Of a stretch of 60,948 bases of DNA, positions 54,350-60,948 are shown piece by piece. Below the pieces are notes generated by a model. The model was not told where the DNA came from, did no database searches, and worked only from the letters and a program-made list of their open reading frames with translations. Within the stretch, counting starts at the first letter, position 1. Each line of letters opens with the position of its first letter. Position numbers and translations under genes: made by a program. Origin of the DNA: Pseudomonadota bacterium (GTDB lineage: Bacteria; Campylobacterota; Campylobacteria; Campylobacterales; Sulfurospirillaceae); NCBI GenBank assembly GCA_017860615.1, contig JAGDMU010000016.1:1-60948 (forward strand), written 5' to 3'.

Positions 54350-56134
54350 ATGCTAAACGAAAAATGGCAAAAACTTATTGAAGTAGCCGATTTTGCCTTT
54401 CAACCCATTGTCAACATCTACACAGGCAGACTTTATGCCGTTGAAGCATTGATCCGTAATTACGAACCTGCTGGATTTAACACAATAGACTGCATTTTTG
54501 ATACGGCCTACAGTGAAAAAACACTCTATGCGATTGATGTTATACTGCGTGAAAAAGCGATTCATAAATTCTCACTTCTGCCTTTTTCCAAACACATCAA
54601 ACTTTTTTACAATCTGGATAACCGTATTACGATGATGCCCGATTTTAAGTCAGGTTACACGTGTGAACTGCTTTCAACCTATGAGATGGACACATCCAAC
54701 ATCTGTTTTGAACTCTCCGAAAAACACCAAGTGGGCATGTATGCAGGTGTGGATAAACTGGTCTTAAACCTTTACAAACAACAAGGGTATAAGATGGCGA
54801 TTGATGACTTTGGTGTAGGCTTCTCAGGGCTTCAGATGCTTTTTAATGCCGATCCCAATTTCATCAAGATTGATCGTTTTTTTATCAGCGAAATTCACCT
54901 CAGTAAAAAGAAAAAACTCTTCGTCAGCTCGATTGTTCAAATTGCCCAAGCTATGGGTATTTTTACGATTGCTGAGGGTGTGGAGTGTGAGGAAGAGTAT
55001 AATGAATGTAAAAAGCTTGGCTGCAACATGGTGCAGGGCTATTTTGTGCAAAAACCTACCTGTGATGTTACCGAGATAGTGTTAAGTTACGAACACTTGA
55101 AATTGGTGTCTCAAAATGATAAACGTAAAAGTGGCAAAATTTCCAACATTGAAAAGTATCTCCAAAAAAGTCATACCGTTTTTGTTGATTCCCACATTAA
55201 TGAGGTGTATGATGTGCTTAAGAGTGATAAAAAGACACATTTTGTACCTGTTCTTGCGCGTGATTTCACTCCGCTTGGGATTATTAAAGATGGCGATATC
55301 AAGGCGTATATCTATTCTAATTATGGAAAAGCATTACTGTATAACATCACACAAGGAAGTCTTAAAAATATCATCTCGCATTGTGGGCGTGCAGACATAA
55401 ATGATCCCATCGAAAAAATCCTGAAAATTTATGCCTTTGATGATGATAACGATGCTATCTTAATCACTGAAAATGAAAAATACATTGGCTATCTGAGTTC
55501 AAAAGTGCTTTTAGAGATTATCAATGAAAAAAATATTGTCGATGCCAAAGATCAAAACCCTCTCACAGGACTTTCAGGCAATCGCATCATCAATGAATTT
55601 GTTGCCAATGCAATGGATGGCAAAGAAAAAGTGATGATGGCATATTTTGACTTTGATAACTTCAAACCGTTCAATGACTACTACGGCTTTCGTAAAGGGG
55701 ATCGTGCTATTACATTATTTGCGGACATCCTTAAAAGCTCTGTAGGGTTTGATGAGTGTTTGGTAGGGCATGTAGGTGGCGATGATTTTTTCTTAGGTTG
55801 GAGTCTCAAAGAAGAAGATACTTTTGAAAAGGTCTATGGCATTGTTTTGGAAATCGTTACGAAATTTGCAGAAGATATTAAGAGTTTTTATTGCGAGCAA
55901 GGGCTAAATTCGGGTTATATTATGGCAAAGAATCGCGATGGCGTGATTCAGCCTTTCCCGCTTATGACAGTGAGTGCTGCGGTCATTTGCCATGGCTTTG
56001 GTTATCAGCATGATCTGGACGATAATGAGTTGAATGAAATCTTTGGAGTACTGAAAAAAAGTGCAAAAGCCTCACCAACACATATTGCCTGTGTCGATTT
56101 GGGTGTGATTAAGCATCAAACAATGATTGCTTGA
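54350..56134 (+). CDS. EAL - CBS pair - GGDEF protein (c-di-GMP turnover)
   Basis: 594 residues, no membrane segment. EAL domain first (about residues 1-245) with EALIRN, FYNLDN, FELSEK, AIDDFG, KIDRFF, AEGVE and YFVQKP: all usual phosphodiesterase residues are there. A CBS pair follows (about 260-400; HTVFVDSHINEVYDVL and VLARDFTPLGIIKDGDIKAY), then GGDEF (about 410-590) with the loop VGGDDFF, which has Asp in place of the usual Glu and no RxxD inhibitory site. The ATG at 54350 has AAGGA ten bases upstream; earlier in-frame ATGs at 54332 and 54314 have poorer sites. Confidence 0.88.
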   Translation: MLNEKWQKLIEVADFAFQPIVNIYTGRLYAVEALIRNYEPAGFNTIDCIFDTAYSEKTLYAIDVILREKAIHKFSLLPFSKHIKLFYNLDNRITMMPDFKSGYTCELLSTYEMDTSNICFELSEKHQVGMYAGVDKLVLNLYKQQGYKMAIDDFGVGFSGLQMLFNADPNFIKIDRFFISEIHLSKKKKLFVSSIVQIAQAMGIFTIAEGVECEEEYNECKKLGCNMVQGYFVQKPTCDVTEIVLSYEHLKLVSQNDKRKSGKISNIEKYLQKSHTVFVDSHINEVYDVLKSDKKTHFVPVLARDFTPLGIIKDGDIKAYIYSNYGKALLYNITQGSLKNIISHCGRADINDPIEKILKIYAFDDDNDAILITENEKYIGYLSSKVLLEIINEKNIVDAKDQNPLTGLSGNRIINEFVANAMDGKEKVMMAYFDFDNFKPFNDYYGFRKGDRAITLFADILKSSVGFDECLVGHVGGDDFFLGWSLKEEDTFEKVYGIVLEIVTKFAEDIKSFYCEQGLNSGYIMAKNRDGVIQPFPLMTVSAAVICHGFGYQHDLDDNELNEIFGVLKKSAKASPTHIACVDLGVIKHQTMIA

Positions 56135-56188
56135 TAAGATTGTTTGATAAAAATTTTTAAAAGTGTGTTGATTGTTAAAAAAGAAAGG

Positions 56189-56264
56189 TGGTGGCTGGAG
56201 ACGGAATCGAACCGCCGACACGGAGATTTTCAGTCTCCTGCTCTACCGACTGAGCTATCCAGCC
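56189..56264 (-). tRNA. tRNA-Phe (GAA)
   Basis: 76 bases with encoded CCA (56189-56191 on the plus strand as TGG). Acceptor stem GGCTGGA / TCCAGCC, D arm GCTC-AGTCGGTA-GAGC, anticodon stem GGAGA / TCTCC with loop CTGAAAA, T loop TTCGATT. Anticodon GAA at 56231-56229. It lies 53 bases downstream of murD in the same direction and may be co-transcribed. Confidence 0.97.
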
Positions 56265-56317
56265 ACACTTTTGAAGAGCTGAAATTATACAAAAAAAACT
56301 TTAATACTAGCTTATGT

Positions 56318-57511
56318 CTAAGCGAGTGCCAACTCTTTGAAGCGATCGCCTCTGTGAGCATACGATTTAAACTGGTCTAAACTCGCTGCTGCTGGAGAAA
56401 GTAAGGCAACACTTTTGACAGTGTGGACTGCATGAATGTGTTTCATAGCTTCTTCAATGACAAAACATTTATGAAGGTTAATGCCTTCTTTTTGTGCAAA
56501 TGTAGCCAGTCTTTCAGTGTTGGAACCGATAGCAAAAACGGTTACATGTAAAGGTTTCATAAAATCAAAAAGCTCTTGAAGATCAACGCCTTTGTCATCA
56601 CCCCCTAGGACAATGAGAATTTCATCATCTTTATAGCGTTTGAGCGCTTCAATGGTGGCATCAACATTCGTTCCTTTTGAGTCATCTACCCAAAGGCGTC
56701 CGCGTTTATCTCTGAACTCTTCGATTTTATAGTGATCAATTTTAAACGTATTAATGAGGTCATAGTCCACGGTATCTAAAAGAACCTTCTGTGCACTCAT
56801 GGCAAGAATGGCATCGAGCAAAAAGGGTGTTTTAAAGCTTACTTTAGCGATATCAATCCCCAGCTGTTCTGCCAAATCATGTTCGTTCTCATACGCTATC
56901 ACATGTGCAAGTGTTTTAATATTGGCATGTGCTTTTGGGAGAATGGCAACACTGCCTTCACGCATACGTGCTAATGGCGAAAGTTTCGCTTCAATGTATG
57001 CTTCCATACTTCCATGCCATGTCAAATGGTCAGGTTTGATAGGGAGCAGTAGGTAAATATCAGGAGCTGTTACTTTGGTGTAGTGAAATGTAAAAGAGCT
57101 GGTTTCTAATATCCAGATAGGTGCTTTTTCACTCAGTTCTGCTAAAGGTGTGCCGATGTTGCCACCTGCTTGTGCACCTTGTTTTTGAAGGAGGAACTCG
57201 CACATTTGCGTTGTGGTGGTTTTGCCATTGGTTCCGCTGATCCAAATACTAAAAGGCATTTGCTCTTTAAAGAAGTCATATTCACTGACCACGTTGCGCG
57301 CTTTTTGAATCAAAGCATGATGTGCAGGAAATCCTGGGCTTGGAATTTCGACATCGCTTGTCGTTGGATCGAACGCTGAGGGAGGCAATAAAAGATTGCC
57401 AAATTCATCTTTATCGTTACTGACAAAACCATCGTCAAAAATTTGACATTGCCCTGCGAAGCGTTTTGCAATTGCTTTGGTTGTTTTTCCGTGTCCAAAA
57501 AGTGTTATCAT
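56318..57511 (-). CDS. murD: UDP-N-acetylmuramoylalanine-D-glutamate ligase MurD
   Basis: Adds D-glutamate to UDP-MurNAc-L-Ala in peptidoglycan synthesis; cytoplasmic. 397 residues, normal for Campylobacterota. ATP site [14 protein letters not shown], then [38 protein letters not shown] and the C-terminal [21 protein letters not shown]. The ATG at 57511 overlaps the mraY stop as ATGA, which decides the start over the longer frame to 57565. Confidence 0.95.
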   Translation of the reverse strand: MITLFGHGKTTKAIAKRFAGQCQIFDDGFVSNDKDEFGNLLLPPSAFDPTTSDVEIPSPGFPAHHALIQKARNVVSEYDFFKEQMPFSIWISGTNGKTTTTQMCEFLLQKQGAQAGGNIGTPLAELSEKAPIWILETSSFTFHYTKVTAPDIYLLLPIKPDHLTWHGSMEAYIEAKLSPLARMREGSVAILPKAHANIKTLAHVIAYENEHDLAEQLGIDIAKVSFKTPFLLDAILAMSAQKVLLDTVDYDLINTFKIDHYKIEEFRDKRGRLWVDDSKGTNVDATIEALKRYKDDEILIVLGGDDKGVDLQELFDFMKPLHVTVFAIGSNTERLATFAQKEGINLHKCFVIEEAMKHIHAVHTVKSVALLSPAAASLDQFKSYAHRGDRFKELALA

Positions 57512-58485
57512 CTGAGTTTCAATGCCGTAAGTGCTAAAAGATTTGACATGAGAGCAATAATCCAAAATCTCACGATTCCTACCTGTAAAATAACCGAAAC
57601 GGTCTCTAAAACAAACACAAAACCGATTAGAAGTAACAAAATTTCATTTTTAGAAATAATCGCCATATAACCTATAAATGCCCCAATACTAAGGCTTCCG
57701 CTATCACCCATAAAGATTTCTGCGGGGTAACAATTAAACCATAAAAAGCCGACCAATGAGCCCATAACAGCCGTTGCTACAATGACCACTTCACCACTAC
57801 CACCCACTTTTGGAAGGAGTAGGTAGCTGCTTAAGAAGGCGTTACCACCTACATAAACGAAAACAGCCAGTGTAAAGATAGACAAAATAGCAGGAACCGT
57901 AGCCAGCCCATCAAGTCCATCCGTGAGGTTAACGGCATTGCTTGCAGAGATCATTACTAAAACCCAAAATCCAAGAGCAAGTAGATTCATATCAAAGAGA
58001 GGGTATTTATAAAATGGAACAAAAAAAGTAGTATCCAGATCAACAGCGACAAATAAAATCAATGCAACGATGGAAGATGCGAGAATTTGAAAACCAAGTT
58101 TGGCACGAGGTGTAAGCCCTGCGGTATTGCTTTTGCCTAAAATTTTAGAGAGATCATCTTTCATACCGATGAGTCCAAAAAGTAAAATACAAGCCAGTGC
58201 TGAGAGTACAAAAAGGTTGTTCATACGGGCACACATTAAAATAGAAAGCGTCGCCGCACACAAAAAGACGATGCCACCCATGGTTGGGGTTTTAGACTTT
58301 TGCTGATGTGTTTGAGGTGCTAGTGAATAGATAGGTTGATTAGCGTTACGTGACTTTGCCCATTTGATGAATCTTGGCATCAAATAAATCGTTAAAAAAA
58401 AGGCTAAAAAAAAGGCAATCCCTGCTCGAACAGTGATGTATTGAAAAAGATTGATGGACATAAGTTTATAGAAAGAATATAGCAT
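57508..58485 (-). CDS. mraY: Phospho-N-acetylmuramoyl-pentapeptide transferase MraY with an apparent internal deletion
   Basis: Integral membrane enzyme making lipid I. 325 residues from the ATG at 58485, chosen because [16 protein letters not shown] matches the family start; the frame upstream overlaps gpmI. Present: [23 protein letters not shown], the Asp pair in [22 protein letters not shown] and MGDSGSLS. After [10 protein letters not shown] the sequence passes straight to [10 protein letters not shown]. In other MraY proteins about 28 residues lie between these points, including the essential histidine motif PIHHHFE. The usual length is about 353, matching a loss of about 28 residues in frame. 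The joint is near 57576/57577. As written, the protein should be inactive, yet the gene is normally essential. Confidence 0.9.
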   Translation of the reverse strand: MLYSFYKLMSINLFQYITVRAGIAFFLAFFLTIYLMPRFIKWAKSRNANQPIYSLAPQTHQQKSKTPTMGGIVFLCAATLSILMCARMNNLFVLSALACILLFGLIGMKDDLSKILGKSNTAGLTPRAKLGFQILASSIVALILFVAVDLDTTFFVPFYKYPLFDMNLLALGFWVLVMISASNAVNLTDGLDGLATVPAILSIFTLAVFVYVGGNAFLSSYLLLPKVGGSGEVVIVATAVMGSLVGFLWFNCYPAEIFMGDSGSLSIGAFIGYMAIISKNEILLLLIGFVFVLETVSVILQVGIVRFWIIALMSNLLALTALKLR

Positions 58486-58547
58486 TAATAATGTTCCAAA
58501 GTTTAGGGATATATTTTTATAAAAGCAACATTTTAGTAAGATATTGC

Positions 58548-58561
58548 TTATAAGCTTATAA
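58548..58561. repeat. AT-rich 14-bp palindrome upstream of gpmI
   Basis: Perfect dyad TTATAAGCTTATAA between the divergent mraY and gpmI starts, 9 bases before the gpmI ATG. It contains TATAA in both directions and could be part of a promoter or an operator. Confidence 0.4.
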
Positions 58562-58570
58562 CAAAAAGGT

Positions 58571-60067
58571 ATGATTTTGAAACCACACGTTAAGAAAACA
58601 TTACTTATTATCACCGATGGCATCGGTCACAATAGCAGCAATACTGCCAATGCGTTTGCGCAGGCGCATAAACCAACCTACGATAAGCTTTTTAAAGAGG
58701 TTCCTTATAATTTTATAGCAACCTCAGGTCTAAGTGTTGGACTTCCTGAAGGACAGATGGGGAACAGCGAAGTAGGGCATATGTGCATAGGCAGTGGACG
58801 TATTTTGTATCAAAACTTAGTTAAAATCTCTTTAGCATCCCAAGACGGTTCACTCACATCTAATCCTGCACTTCAACACCTTTTACAGGTAAAAGGTGCG
58901 ATTCATATTGTAGGACTTGTTAGCGATGGTGGTGTGCATTCACATATTGACCATATCATTGATCTTGCAAAGATTGTAGAAGCTCAAGGCAAAAAAGTAT
59001 ATTTGCATGTGATTACCGATGGACGTGATGTCTCTCCCACTTCGGGCATCACTTTTTTAGAGCAACTTTTAGCTATTTGCAATGAGAATATCAGCATCGC
59101 TTCCATTTCAGGGCGCTTCTTTAGTATGGATCGGGACAATAGATGGGAGAGAGTGAAAGAAGGGTATCGTGTTATGGTTGATGCGAAACAGAAATCTACT
59201 TTACATGTTAAAGCGTATCTGCAAAGTATGTATGACCAAGGCATTACCGATGAATTTGTAGAGCCAATGGCATTTGAACCCTACGTAGGAATGCACAGTG
59301 ACGATGGTGTGATTTTTGCAAACTTCAGAAATGACCGTATGCGTGAACTCTCCAAGGCAATTGGATTTACTGAATTTAGCGAATTTGCACGCACACTTAA
59401 TGGTGTTGAATGCATTACGATGACCGAGTATGACAGTAGTTATCCATTTCCTATTATGTTTCAAGCCGATACACCACAAAATACGTTGTGTGATGTTATC
59501 GCTAATGCAGGTCTCTCTCAATTACATACTGCTGAAACAGAAAAATATGCCCACGTGACCTTCTTTTTTAATGGGGGCGTTGAAGAACCCAAAGTGAATG
59601 AAACACGTCTTTTAGTTCCAAGTCCCAAAGTAAAAACATATGATTTGCAACCGCAGATGAGCGCTCCCGAAGTAGGGGATGCTGTTTTAAAAGCCATGGA
59701 TGAGGCGTATGATTTTATCGTGGTTAACTTTGCTAATGGCGATATGGTAGGACATACAGGAAGCTTAGAAGCCGCAATTTGTGCTGTTGAAGCAGTGGAT
59801 GAACAGCTTGGAAGATTGTTTGCAAAAGCCAAGGAATTAGATTATGCCATTGTACTTACCAGTGATCATGGTAACTGCGAGCAGATGTTTAATGAAAAAG
59901 GCTCCAAACTTACAAATCATACTACGTTTGAAGTGTATGGATTTGTGATGGATGAGCGTGTCAAAAGTGTTCAAAAAGGTGGATTGAACAATATTGCACC
60001 AACGGTGCTCAAACTTATGGGGCTTCCAATTCCTAGTGAGATGGATAAGCCATTAGTCGAATTTTAA
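58571..60067 (+). CDS. gpmI: 2,3-bisphosphoglycerate-independent phosphoglycerate mutase
   Basis: Interconverts 3- and 2-phosphoglycerate; two Mn2+ ions; cytoplasmic. 498 residues. Metal and catalytic motifs: [16 protein letters not shown] at the start, the phospho-serine in [53 protein letters not shown] and NHTTFEV. Start: the ATG at 58571 is only one base from AAAAGG, while the in-frame TTG at 58577 is at the usual 7-base distance, so translation may begin there. Divergent from mraY. Confidence 0.95.
   Translation: MILKPHVKKTLLIITDGIGHNSSNTANAFAQAHKPTYDKLFKEVPYNFIATSGLSVGLPEGQMGNSEVGHMCIGSGRILYQNLVKISLASQDGSLTSNPALQHLLQVKGAIHIVGLVSDGGVHSHIDHIIDLAKIVEAQGKKVYLHVITDGRDVSPTSGITFLEQLLAICNENISIASISGRFFSMDRDNRWERVKEGYRVMVDAKQKSTLHVKAYLQSMYDQGITDEFVEPMAFEPYVGMHSDDGVIFANFRNDRMRELSKAIGFTEFSEFARTLNGVECITMTEYDSSYPFPIMFQADTPQNTLCDVIANAGLSQLHTAETEKYAHVTFFFNGGVEEPKVNETRLLVPSPKVKTYDLQPQMSAPEVGDAVLKAMDEAYDFIVVNFANGDMVGHTGSLEAAICAVEAVDEQLGRLFAKAKELDYAIVLTSDHGNCEQMFNEKGSKLTNHTTFEVYGFVMDERVKSVQKGGLNNIAPTVLKLMGLPIPSEMDKPLVEF
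58877..58898. repeat. 22-bp near-perfect palindrome inside gpmI
   Basis: Ten-base arms CACCTTTTAC and GTAAAAGGTG around AG. The central 12-mer TTTACAGGTAAA is identical to that at 26899-26910 and complementary to 23751-23762. Confidence 0.45.
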
Positions 60068-60093
60068 ACTTAATAACATAAAAAAGGAAAACA

Positions 60094-60837
60094 ATGAAAT
60101 TTAGCGGAAAAAATGTTTTAGTGACAGGTGCAGCAAGCGGTATCGGTAAAGAGATAGCATTAACCCTTGCAGGGTATGGTCTTAAAGTATGGGTAAATTA
60201 CCGCTCACGTCCAGAGCAAGCGGACGCTATCAAAGCAGAGATTGAAGCCAACGGTGGCGTGGCTGCGGTTATTGGTTTTGATGTGGCAGATGAAGAGGCA
60301 TTTATTGAAGGTATTAAAACGATTGCAGATGCGGATGGTGAACTTTCATATTTAGTTAACAATGCGGGCATTACCAACGACAAATTAGCTATTCGTATGA
60401 AAAAAGAGGATTTTACCTCTGTGATTGACATTAATCTTACATCGGCTTTTATAGGGTGTAGAGAAGCTCTTAAAGTAATGAGTAAAAAGCGCTTTGGCTG
60501 TGTTGTCAATATTGCTTCCATTGTAGGTGAGACAGGTAATGCGGGTCAAGTCAATTACAGTGCGAGCAAAGGTGGTTTGATTGCGATGACCAAAAGCTTT
60601 GCACAAGAAGGAAGTGCAAGAGATGTTCGTTTTAACGCCGTGACTCCTGGTTTTATTGCGACAGAGATGACGGATAAACTCAGTGATGAAATTAAAGAAA
60701 GTTATACCTCTAAAATTCCACTCAAACGTTTTGGAAGTCCTAAAGACATCGCAGAGTCAGTTGCTTTCTTACTCAGTGATAGTGCAAGTTACATCACAGG
60801 CGAAGTTTTAAAGGTCAATGGCGGAATGTACATGTAA
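60094..60837 (+). CDS. fabG: 3-oxoacyl-ACP reductase FabG
   Basis: NADPH-dependent reduction of 3-oxoacyl-ACP in fatty acid elongation. 247 residues. Rossmann motif TGAASGIGKEIA, NNAGITND, catalytic Ser in NIASIVGETGNAGQ, Tyr and Lys in NYSASKGG, and C-terminal YITGEVLKVNGGMYM. AAAAAGGA precedes the ATG. It is followed by acpP 78 bases on, the usual fab cluster order. Confidence 0.96.
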   Translation: MKFSGKNVLVTGAASGIGKEIALTLAGYGLKVWVNYRSRPEQADAIKAEIEANGGVAAVIGFDVADEEAFIEGIKTIADADGELSYLVNNAGITNDKLAIRMKKEDFTSVIDINLTSAFIGCREALKVMSKKRFGCVVNIASIVGETGNAGQVNYSASKGGLIAMTKSFAQEGSARDVRFNAVTPGFIATEMTDKLSDEIKESYTSKIPLKRFGSPKDIAESVAFLLSDSASYITGEVLKVNGGMYM

Positions 60838-60854
60838 ACGGGAGTTTACATGTA
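60829..60854 (+). other. Strong hairpin spanning the fabG stop codon
   Basis: Eleven-base perfect stem TACATGTAAAC (60829-60839) / GTTTACATGTA (60844-60854), loop GGGA. The fabG stop TAA lies inside the left arm. No T-run follows, so it more likely protects the fabG 3' end or is a processing site between fabG and acpP than a terminator. Confidence 0.6.
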
Positions 60855-60915
60855 TAAAATTCAAATTAAAGGTTTTTTTGATAAAATAGTGGAAATTTTT
60901 TAAAGGAGCTATTAA

Positions 60916-60948
60916 ATGGCACTATTTGATGATGTAAAAGCGGTTGTT
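60916..60948 (+). CDS. acpP: Acyl carrier protein, first 11 codons (continues beyond window)
   Basis: MALFDDVKAVV, the N-terminus of the Campylobacterota acyl carrier protein, directly after fabG. AAAGGAG lies 7 bases upstream. GATAAAAT at 60879-60886 may be a separate -10, suiting the high demand for this protein. The serine attachment site is outside the window. Confidence 0.88.
   Translation, partial: MALFDDVKAVV

Noticed and set aside
57577-57590. TTTACAGGTA-like word at the mraY joint as a recombination site linked to the TTTACAGGTAAA repeats
   Set aside because: Only ten of twelve bases agree and the word follows from the codons for Leu-Gln-Val, so chance is the simpler reading.
1-60948. 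CRISPR arrays, prophage, transposases, rRNA
   Set aside because: No regularly spaced repeats, integrase or transposase motifs, terminal inverted repeats or rRNA sequence were seen.

Overview
The window looks like a chromosome segment of a Campylobacterota (epsilonproteobacterial) bacterium, most like a free-living Sulfurospirillum-type organism. Grounds: AT-rich, densely packed genes; a dimeric-type dUTPase; a CiaB-family protein; a PycA-like biotin carboxylase; an acyl carrier protein beginning MALFDDVKAVV; and pyruvate:ferredoxin oxidoreductase. The genus is an inference from remembered family features, not from a search. No phage, insertion sequence or CRISPR array was seen.

Layout. 1-2.4 kb: 3' part of pyruvate:ferredoxin oxidoreductase. 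2.4-5.6 kb: a small CxxC protein, then a Na/Pi cotransporter operon with a coiled-coil protein and a lipoprotein. 5.7-9.2 kb: luxS, sstT, a YhbP-like protein, a rhodanese and a bacteriohemerythrin. 9.3-17.8 kb: a CmeABC/AcrAB-TolC-type RND efflux operon whose outer-membrane gene runs tail-to-tail into a DHA2-type MFS exporter, then a Kef-type antiporter. 18.0-21.7 kb: phoH / lpxH-like / patatin / dut operon. 21.8-23.7 kb: queD and queEC (queuosine precursor synthesis). 23.8-29.2 kb: CHASE4 histidine kinase, flavin oxidoreductase divergent from an HxlR regulator and DHCW cupin, DUF2157/GDYXXLXY pair, YciA thioesterase.

29.3-47.1 kb is a phosphate island. It holds a phoU-phoB-phoR-like operon, a divergent OlsF-like bifunctional acyltransferase (ornithine-lipid synthesis candidate), two paralogous chemoreceptors flanking ygiD, pstSCAB, a sensor-like membrane protein without output domain, YaiI, an RhlE-type helicase and a PiT transporter. 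Three promoters here carry the same predicted Pho box (two GTWACC/GTAATS repeats 11 bp apart, the first 26 bp upstream of a TAYAAT -10). They sit before phoU, the OlsF-like gene and pstS. The likely logic is that phosphate starvation activates uptake, the sensory operon itself, and replacement of phospholipid by phosphorus-free ornithine lipid.

47-56 kb: a degenerate GGDEF/PilZ-like protein, a CiaB-family protein with an HEFGH metallopeptidase-like motif, PycA, FetB-like permease, a solute-binding protein, a cysteine-rich lipoprotein and an EAL-CBS-GGDEF protein. 56-61 kb: tRNA-Phe, murD, mraY, gpmI, fabG and the first codons of acpP.

Most notable observations: (1) mraY appears to lack about 28 internal residues, including the HHH motif essential in this enzyme; (2) the three Pho boxes of identical geometry, one before the OlsF-like gene; (3) the outer-membrane efflux gene lacks its usual C-terminal tail exactly where it meets the MFS gene; (4) an HEFGH-x22-E zinc-site pattern in the CiaB-family protein; (5) a two-hairpin intergenic repeat in two clear copies; (6) short CTTTA-N4-TAAAG dyads placed just after stop codons.
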